From the NCBI GenBank assembly GCA_022773425.1, contig JALFBM010000055.1, forward strand, positions 1 through 37,924: 37,924 nt of DNA, in the 5' to 3' direction. The translations under genes were made by a program, and so were the position numbers. This DNA is from Selenomonadaceae bacterium. GTDB lineage: Bacteria > Bacillota > Negativicutes > Selenomonadales > Selenomonadaceae. Below the pieces are notes generated by a model. That model saw only the letters and a program-made list of their open reading frames with translations. It did no database searches and had not been told where the DNA came from. This document shows positions 33,028 to 37,924 of the stretch, in pieces; the first letter of the stretch is position 1; the number at the start of each line of letters is the position of its first letter.

Positions 33028-34566
33028 TCATAACGGCAGATAGATTTCTCGTTTCGCGATATCCATCTTCAGGCTATCGGCATGCGTCATGATAACATTG
33101 GCAAGACCGATATTGCGTTCATCCCGGATTTTTCCGTGATAATGCGACGGATGAAGTCCCTTGCCTGAATAAATCGCCTTATTCACCACGACATTGCCAT
33201 CTTCGTCAACACTGAAACTGCAGTAAAACGGCAGACTGTGGCTACCATCTTTTTCCCACTGTCCGAGATTCTTGTCCGCACTCTTGGGATTGTCTGAAGG
33301 AATGTTGACGATAAAAACAACCGGTGAATAATATTTTGTCTTGTCCTTACTATTTTTTAGTATCCGATACTTCTCTTTCATCGTAAGGATTGGATCGTTC
33401 ATAGCTGAACCGGTATCTATCGTGGCAATCACATCCTGCTTCGCATCATAGGCCACGAAGCAGTACGTCCCCTTCTCCTTCTTCACCAATGCCAGGAAGC
33501 CTGCCTCATCATACTGCGATCCCGCTACCAGTTCACCAGGCTGACTCTTCTCCTTCAGAACCGAGGCAATCTTGTCAAGCGGATTTTTCTGTGCGGCATT
33601 GATTGCCGCTATGCGGTCGGCAAGCTTCGTGCCGTCTGATGCCAGTGCCTCAGATGACACGATACGGTCGCGGTTCGTGAGGACCGGCGGATGATTGATA
33701 GAATATTTAACTGCGCCTCCGCCTGCCACCGCAATAAACAGCATCAGGCCAGCAATCGGATACGTATATCTTCCGAGAGGCGACGCTTGTCTCTTCTTTA
33801 CTCCGAGTACGAATACAGCCAGTGCACACAGCAGAAACAATGTCTCCATGCCGATTAGCGTATACAGCACGGGACGATGATAGATGATGAAATTCACCTT
33901 GATTGGCTCATTGTGGAATTCATCCCGTGACATCCGCTTCTTCAGGTCCCAGGTCAACAGTTTTCCGTCAGCCTTTATTTCATCCGCATTGGACTTCAGC
34001 GCACCATCTGGCAACTCCATCGTAAAGCTTCCGTTAAACACTTCATTGATTGCCTGTAAATCATGTTTCAATACGGTATCCTTATAACTCCATGTTGTCA
34101 GATTTCTTATTTCACGGTCATAGGTATACCAGTCCTGCAAATCTTTTTCGGGGAGAATCGGCGCATTAATCGAGTATGTATCATACAGCCCCCCTTTCCG
34201 ATAGCGAACACCTGGAAAATGCTCATCAGCGTTCCAAAAGCAGTCTTTCGGTCTATCTTCTACAAATTGTGACAAAGATTGGTAACCTTTGTCTGCCTTG
34301 AAGCCGTGATCCAGTTTCTCTACCTGAAACCCCCTTTTTTCCCCATCCTCTCTCAGTTCTTTTAATAGTTCCTGTGCTTTCTTCGGTATCTCTGTTTCAG
34401 CAGGAAGACGGAAAACCTTATCATCAACTTGCACCTTAGCCTGAGAAACAAGACTGCCATCACTATGAAAGGATACACTCTCCTCTATCGTCCCGCAGCC
34501 AGACAGTAACAGGCAGCTGGCCAGCGCTACCGCTTCTAGGAATATTCTTACCACATCATGCCGCAT
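33028..34566 (-). CDS. Lipoprotein with two internal membrane helices, function unknown
   Basis: A protein of 512 residues. A lipoprotein signal ends in LLLSGC (lipidated C24), followed by IEESVSFHSDGSLVSQAKVQV, vaguely like the start of LppM/DUF3153-type lipoproteins. Two hydrophobic segments lie near the middle (LYTLIGMETLFLLCALAVFV and YPIAGLMLFIAVAGGG), then a C-terminal domain ending RNIGLANVIMTHADSLKMDI. It has no zinc ribbon. The ATG has GGGAGG 8 bases upstream and overlaps the end of the PrsW-like gene by 11 bases, so the two are coupled. Confidence 0.83.
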   Translation of the reverse strand: MRHDVVRIFLEAVALASCLLLSGCGTIEESVSFHSDGSLVSQAKVQVDDKVFRLPAETEIPKKAQELLKELREDGEKRGFQVEKLDHGFKADKGYQSLSQFVEDRPKDCFWNADEHFPGVRYRKGGLYDTYSINAPILPEKDLQDWYTYDREIRNLTTWSYKDTVLKHDLQAINEVFNGSFTMELPDGALKSNADEIKADGKLLTWDLKKRMSRDEFHNEPIKVNFIIYHRPVLYTLIGMETLFLLCALAVFVLGVKKRQASPLGRYTYPIAGLMLFIAVAGGGAVKYSINHPPVLTNRDRIVSSEALASDGTKLADRIAAINAAQKNPLDKIASVLKEKSQPGELVAGSQYDEAGFLALVKKEKGTYCFVAYDAKQDVIATIDTGSAMNDPILTMKEKYRILKNSKDKTKYYSPVVFIVNIPSDNPKSADKNLGQWEKDGSHSLPFYCSFSVDEDGNVVVNKAIYSGKGLHPSHYHGKIRDERNIGLANVIMTHADSLKMDIAKREIYLPL

Positions 34567-35659
34567 TGCTGTCGCCTCCCAATTCCGAAACCTGCCTCAG
34601 ACCTGCATGAATCAAGACAAGCAGGAACACCCAGACAATGACACTCAGAGCAATCTGGACCACCGGCATAGAGAAGTCTCCAACCGCCGGCATATCCCAT
34701 ACGCCGTGCAGGACGATTGCAATACCAAGGAACTTCAGGAACCCGACATCGGTCAAATGGGCTCCTGCCAGCGGGGCATCCTTCTTCACCATGGCCAGTG
34801 CCGCGCCGATCATCGCGCCCCAAGCCGTATGCGTCCCCAGTGCCATGATTCCGCGCAGATAGATTACATCTTCATTCTGCGACATCATGATATAGCCTGC
34901 CGTCTCGAACACGGCAAAGCCTGCACCGACCGCCGCGCCAATCAGCAGGCCGTTCAGCATGTATTTCTTTGTCGGCTCCCGCAGGAAATAAGCGATAATC
35001 GCCGCCTTGCCGATTTCCTCCGCAATACCTACCAGGAAAGCCGAGCTGTTCGTCAGCTCCTGAATGTTCAGGACATTGGAGAAAATCAGCGACATCAGTA
35101 TGGACAACACGCCGCCGATAAAGAATACTCTCGTCACTTCAAAGATACTGATATTCCGCGGTGCATTGACCTCGAAGAAGAAGACTAGCAGCGAAAATGG
35201 CACCGCAAGAGCACCTATGAAGACAATGCCCGGTAGCACAAGCACGTTGTGCATCTGCCTTGCGATGAAATACAGCAGGAGGAAGGTCACTGCCAGCACG
35301 GCGAATACGCGGGAATAAAGCCATGGATGCGGCCATTTCGAGGAAATCTCGCTTCCCGGAGGCGTTGTCTGCTGCGTACCGGCAATAAAGATTTTTTCCG
35401 CCTCAGCCTCTGTATGAGAATGGAAAACATTCTCCACCAAGTCATGCATATGCAGTTCAACATGTTCCGTTCCACCGGTCAGGTGATTGACATTATCCAC
35501 GATTGCAGCAAACTTTTTCTTCGCAGTCTCGCTGATTGCCTCCGGCTGCGCTGCCTGCTGCACTTTCTCACCCTGGAAATCATATCCGCAATTTGGGCAG
35601 AACCGTGCGGCCTGTTCGTGCGGTGTTCCACATGAAGGACAAAACTTTGTTTCTTCCAT
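34556..35659 (-). CDS. PrsW-family intramembrane metalloprotease with N-terminal zinc ribbon
   Basis: A protein of 367 residues. The zinc ribbon KFCPSCGTPHEQAARFCPNCG (C7, C10, C21, C24) is followed by a soluble region to about residue 110 and seven or eight helices. The PrsW/CPBP-type catalytic motifs are E214-E215-x-x-K218 (GIAEEIGKAAII), GFAVFETAGY (E252), GTHTAWG (H277) and LHGVWD (H318). In Bacillus PrsW starts cleavage of the anti-sigma factor RsiW. Here the likely substrates are the membrane proteins of the same operon, which is inference. The ATG at 35659 has AGGAGG 7-8 bases upstream. Confidence 0.88.
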   Translation of the reverse strand: MEETKFCPSCGTPHEQAARFCPNCGYDFQGEKVQQAAQPEAISETAKKKFAAIVDNVNHLTGGTEHVELHMHDLVENVFHSHTEAEAEKIFIAGTQQTTPPGSEISSKWPHPWLYSRVFAVLAVTFLLLYFIARQMHNVLVLPGIVFIGALAVPFSLLVFFFEVNAPRNISIFEVTRVFFIGGVLSILMSLIFSNVLNIQELTNSSAFLVGIAEEIGKAAIIAYFLREPTKKYMLNGLLIGAAVGAGFAVFETAGYIMMSQNEDVIYLRGIMALGTHTAWGAMIGAALAMVKKDAPLAGAHLTDVGFLKFLGIAIVLHGVWDMPAVGDFSMPVVQIALSVIVWVFLLVLIHAGLRQVSELGGDSNAA

Positions 35660-35676
35660 CGTTATTCCCTCCTGCA

Positions 35677-36222
35677 TCAGTAATAAATAGGTTCATCTCC
35701 ATCGACAATCTGATTGACAACGAAGCCGATTTCATTGGAAACATCTTGTCCGTCAATGCTCATCTTCGTCAGTTCCCAGGACTTCGCTTTCGGATATACC
35801 ACAAAAGTTGCTTTGACAGCGATAGTATTTTTATTGGTTTTCGTATTACGTCCTTTCCCCTGAAAATATACATAATGAGTACCATTGATTGTCTTGGAGG
35901 TCCATCGAGTATTTGAGAAATAACTATCAAAGGCTTCCCCGACGCTTCTGCTCTGGTTGACCTGGAAATGTCCTTCCTTTACAATCGCTTCATCGCCTGT
36001 GCTACCGAAAACAGCAAAGGAACCGATAATCAGGACGATTACAAGGGCAATGATGCCTTTTTTCCTTGTTACATCCGAGATTTTGCTCCCCTGCGTCACG
36101 GACCCCTGCGTCGTTTGTGTCTGGACAGCCTGCGGGATTGCCGTGCCGCAGGCATCGCAGAACTTCGCCCCTGCAGGAAGCTGTTTGCCGCAATGTGGAC
36201 AGAACACCATTTTCTGCTGCAT
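35677..36222 (-). CDS. Zinc-ribbon single-pass membrane protein, small
   Basis: A protein of 181 residues. Zinc ribbon MVFCPHCGKQLPAGAKFCDACG (C8, C11, C22, C25), Gln/Thr linker, one transmembrane helix (about 55-72, GIIALVIVLIIGSFAVFG) and an outside domain of about 110 residues (SRSVGEAFDSYFSNTRWTSK to NQIVDGDEPIYY). The same architecture, with inside zinc ribbon and outside sensor-like domain, recurs in the 316-residue protein. AGGAGG precedes the ATG; it begins 3 bases after the preceding stop. Function unknown. Confidence 0.85.
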   Translation of the reverse strand: MQQKMVFCPHCGKQLPAGAKFCDACGTAIPQAVQTQTTQGSVTQGSKISDVTRKKGIIALVIVLIIGSFAVFGSTGDEAIVKEGHFQVNQSRSVGEAFDSYFSNTRWTSKTINGTHYVYFQGKGRNTKTNKNTIAVKATFVVYPKAKSWELTKMSIDGQDVSNEIGFVVNQIVDGDEPIYY

Positions 36223-36225
36223 ATT

Positions 36226-36666
36226 TCATTCCTCCTCATCATCTGAAAATAACGAATCGAACCATCCGCTGCTGTCTTCTTCCCCTGCGCCTTCTGAGGA
36301 CTCCTCGACGGCTTCTACCTCGTTCGTGTCCGTCTCAACCTCAGCAGTTTCTACCTCGGCGTTTTCCGCAACGGTTTCTTCTGTGGCTATTTCCTCTGCC
36401 TCATCTTCTTTCCCGTTTTCTTCTGACTCAGATTCCGAAGCTTTTCCCTGCTGTGCCAGTGCCTCTCGCGCACCGACCTCTTTCCAATGCTCCCGCTCAT
36501 TCTGCTTGACATAGTGTTTTGCGAACTGTTGCGACATGTTCAGTGCTTGATGTGCGACACCAGCCATACCACTCGGAGCGGCTGACTGATTTTGTTCCTC
36601 CTCCGTGGCGAAGCCAGCCTTTGCCGCTGCCATCCCGGATGGGATAGCAGCGGCTCGTGCAGTCAT
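36226..36666 (-). CDS. Ala/Glu-rich acidic protein, probably the C-terminal part of the upstream zinc-ribbon protein
   Basis: An ORF of 146 codons: an Ala-rich start, SQQFAKHYVKQNEREHWKEVG, then a long acidic tract (Glu/Asp/Val/Thr repeats) ending SSGWFDSLFSDDEEE. Its ATG is 1 base after a G-run, poor spacing for initiation. It overlaps the upstream zinc-ribbon ORF by 170 bases; over that stretch this frame looks like real protein and the other does not. Removing one G from the six-G run (36670-36675) would join both into one product of about 329 residues. Either a separate coupled gene or the second half of a frameshifted one. Confidence 0.6.
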   Translation of the reverse strand: MTARAAAIPSGMAAAKAGFATEEEQNQSAAPSGMAGVAHQALNMSQQFAKHYVKQNEREHWKEVGAREALAQQGKASESESEENGKEDEAEEIATEETVAENAEVETAEVETDTNEVEAVEESSEGAGEEDSSGWFDSLFSDDEEE

Positions 36667-37216
36667 ACTCCCCCCTTTCCACTGGAATCGGAGGATTGCC
36701 CGTCACGCTCTGCTTCAGTTTTTCCAGTTCATCGATCAGTTCAGCAATCAGCAACAGCTTGGCGATACGGTCCGCATCTGCGCCGCAGGCCAATGCCATC
36801 TGCAGCAGTTTCCTTGCTTTCCCGATCTGCGGTGCAGGACGTGTTATTTCCAGGAGCTGCTGAGCCGCTGCCAGCAGCCGTTCATTCGGATCTTGTGAGC
36901 TTTTCTGTGTCGGAGTCCCAGTTTTCTCCGAAATCTTTACTGTCCGTTCCTGCTCGATTCTTGCTGTTGCCGGCTTCGTTTTCACCAGTGTTGATGGTCT
37001 ATGTACAGATTCCGGCGTTTTCTCTGCCGTTTTCATTTCTGCCGCAACCGGCTGCGGCTTAGCATCCGCCATGGAAGGTCCAGGTGCAGGCTTCAAACCA
37101 CCATCGGATTCTGCCTGCAACACTAATGATAGTTTTTCCTGTCTCTTCCCGCAGTTCGTGCAGAAAATCGCATCATCTGCCAGTTTCGTGCCGCAACTCG
37201 TACAAAACTTTGCCAT
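36497..37216 (-). CDS. Zinc-ribbon protein, first gene of the operon (frame changes at a G-run)
   Basis: An ORF of 239 residues with zinc ribbon AKFCTSCGTKLADDAIFCTNCGK (C5, C8, C19, C22), a disordered Lys/Thr/Pro/Glu linker, and a helical part (ERLLAAAQQLLEITRPAPQIGKARKLLQMAL, then AKLLLIAELIDELEKLKQS). There is no membrane segment. After NPPIPVERG (the G-run at 36675-36670) the remaining 58 residues are Cys/Trp/Arg-rich and look like out-of-frame reading, so the authentic protein probably ends there or continues in the frame of the acidic ORF. AAAGGAGG lies 7 bases before the ATG. Confidence 0.7.
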   Translation of the reverse strand: MAKFCTSCGTKLADDAIFCTNCGKRQEKLSLVLQAESDGGLKPAPGPSMADAKPQPVAAEMKTAEKTPESVHRPSTLVKTKPATARIEQERTVKISEKTGTPTQKSSQDPNERLLAAAQQLLEITRPAPQIGKARKLLQMALACGADADRIAKLLLIAELIDELEKLKQSVTGNPPIPVERGEYDCTSRCYPIRDGSGKGWLRHGGGTKSVSRSEWYGWCRTSSTEHVATVRKTLCQAE

Positions 37217-37311
37217 ACTCTGCCTCCTTTTTTTGCGTCGGAGATCATAATCTCGTCCAGTTCCTCTCTCATCTATCTCCACTTCAAAATCCGCATAACA
37301 ACAACTTATTT

Positions 37312-37342
37312 TTAATACTTTATTCTCCCCCCCCGAGGACAA
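37312..37342 (-). promoter_or_regulatory. Candidate promoter of the zinc-ribbon operon with G8 spacer
   Basis: Minus strand TTGTCC (37342-37337), 19 bases including a run of eight G (plus-strand C at 37327-37334), then TATTAA (37317-37312). The spacer is two bases longer than ideal; loss of one or two G would bring it to 18 or 17. The first start codon is about 95 bases downstream, after a purine-rich leader. Confidence 0.35.
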
Positions 37343-37347
37343 TTCCT

Positions 37348-37381
37348 GCTAGATTTCTTTTTTTGCTAGATTTCTTTTTTT
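37348..37381. repeat. Perfect 17-bp tandem duplication
   Basis: GCTAGATTTCTTTTTTT occurs twice back to back (37348-37364 and 37365-37381), directly at the edge of the IS21-like end. Confidence 0.85.
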
Positions 37382-37699
37382 GTGAATGTCTATGAAAAGT
37401 GAGCCACCTGCTCATGAAGAATGAGCCAGCCTTATCGCCTCGGCCTGTCTTTTCCGGCCGCCCGCCAACTGGTAGGAGCGGCCGTTCATATCCAGCACCG
37501 TCGAGCGGTAGGTGAACCGGGCCACGAGCACAGCGACTGACGTGCTGTTCCAGAGTATCTCTGTCCACCGAGAAAATGGCAGGTTCATCGTTATTATCGT
37601 GCTGGGCCGTTCCGAGCGTTCAGCAATCACCTTGAAGATTAGTTCGGCTTCGTCTTGAAATAACCTCGTATAGCTGAGCTCGTCTATTTGATTTTGCAT
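37381..37699 (-). mobile_element. Remnant of an IS21-family element (istB end)
   Basis: Contains the 3' part of istB and, after its stop, two 15-base direct repeats (37392-37406 and 37414-37428; minus strand TGGCTCA, then TTCAT at the end) 22 bases apart, as in IS21 terminal repeats. The outer end is probably near 37381. The rest of istB, istA and the other end are missing from this side. Confidence 0.7.
37412..37699 (-). pseudogene. istB: istB fragment (IS21 ATP-binding helper), C-terminal part
   Basis: 95 codons with QIDELSYTRLFQDEAELIFKVIAERSE, then STIITMNLPFSRWTEI and ARFTYRSTVLDMNGRSYQLAG. This matches the second half of IstB (IDELGY, then NLPFSEWTE, then DRLTHR, then NGESYR). The Walker A half is absent and several consensus residues differ, so it is a decayed fragment without function. 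Confidence 0.85.
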
Positions 37700-37714
37700 A
37701 TCTATATTTTACGT

Positions 37715-37754
37715 ATGATGCTAGGGATCTTTAAGTTCCTAGCATCATTTTTTT
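37715..37754 (+). terminator. Strong hairpin with T-run beside the IS remnant
   Basis: ATGATGCTAGG and CCTAGCATCAT (11 bp) around a 12-base loop, then TTTTTT on the plus strand. No plus-strand gene ends here, so it may be left over from a lost gene or element. The rest of 37755-37837 shows no ORF. Confidence 0.6.
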
Positions 37755-37837
37755 GCAAACGAAAGAGGCTGTTACACGTTGTTGTGATCAGCCCCTGTCA
37801 AGGTATACACAGCAAATACCTAAAAATTCATAGCCGT

Positions 37838-37899
37838 AAATCCCATGCTGGTGTTTTAGTATCAGCATAGGATTTGCGGCATTTTGTTATGCCGCAAAT
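37838..37899. repeat. Two adjacent hairpins at the right edge
   Basis: AAATCCCATGCTG / CAGCATAGGATTT (37838-37850 with 37863-37875, one mismatch), then ATTTGCGGCAT / ATGCCGCAAAT (37872-37882 with 37889-37899, perfect). The second covers the stop codon of the partial gene at the window end and may act in its termination. Confidence 0.65.
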
Positions 37900-37924
37900 T
37901 TCGCTTTGTATTTCTTAATCCGTT
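37887..37924 (-). CDS. C-terminal end of a gene cut by the window edge
   Basis: The minus strand reads RIKKYKAKFAA then TAA at 37887-37889. The basic tail with a palindromic 3' end suggests a transposase or similar, but 12 codons are too few to identify it. Confidence 0.3.
   Translation of the reverse strand, partial: RIKKYKAKFAA

Noticed and set aside
37217-37342. 42-codon extension of the first zinc-ribbon protein from a TTG at 37342
   Set aside because: The ATG at 37216 has an excellent ribosome-binding site and begins with the ribbon as in its paralogue; the extension is probably leader RNA.
1-37924. CRISPR arrays, tRNA or rRNA genes
   Set aside because: No regularly spaced repeats beyond two-copy duplications, and no cloverleaf or rRNA-like segments were seen by eye.

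Overview
The window looks like the chromosome of a diderm Firmicute of the Negativicutes (Selenomonas/Mitsuokella-like). The coding is GC-rich, there is a perfect CIRCE element, and the order is rpsT / lepA - hemW - hrcA-grpE-dnaK-dnaJ - hemL. These Firmicute features sit next to an O-antigen-type surface polysaccharide operon, which fits a Firmicute with LPS. Non-ATG starts are frequent (TTG for mscS, lctP, murQ, murP, hrcA, grpE and rpsT; GTG for nrdG and dnaJ). The taxonomic call is inference.

Layout. 1-9743 (minus strand): one tightly packed polysaccharide operon behind a single good promoter at 9715-9743. It holds a GNAT acetyltransferase, rmlB/rfbB, glf (UDP-galactofuranose), a GT2 glycosyltransferase, a Wzx flippase, rfbF-rfbG-rfbH (CDP-3,6-dideoxyhexose pathway), a C4-reductase/epimerase (abequose/paratose synthase-like), and the start of a FAD-dependent oxidoreductase cut by the window edge. 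9770-19428: an MscS channel; an anaerobic ribonucleotide reductase activation locus (NrdR-box promoter, a small NrdD-tail-like protein, nrdG); two universal stress proteins; a lactate permease; a MurNAc recycling operon murQ-murP-mupG; a Zn-type ArsR repressor; and a secreted NlpC/P60 hydrolase. 19466-31435: housekeeping block with hemL, dnaJ, dnaK, grpE, hrcA, hemW, an OPT transporter inserted into that order, lepA and rpsT.

31498-37924 is accessory. It starts with a probable type I toxin-antitoxin locus (a tiny hydrophobic peptide with a convergent antisense RNA) and a short broken ORF. Then comes a six-gene minus-strand operon (37216 to 32061) in which four products carry an N-terminal double-CxxC zinc ribbon. 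One of these is a PrsW-type intramembrane protease, two are single-pass membrane proteins, and a neighbouring lipoprotein shares a C-terminal motif with one of them. This cluster is my best candidate for an undescribed system, probably a membrane-sensing or regulated-proteolysis module. A run of six G appears to split one gene into two frames, and a run of eight G lies in its putative promoter spacer, so phase variation is possible. An IS21-type istB remnant with terminal repeats lies immediately upstream of the operon.

No tRNA, rRNA or CRISPR array was seen.
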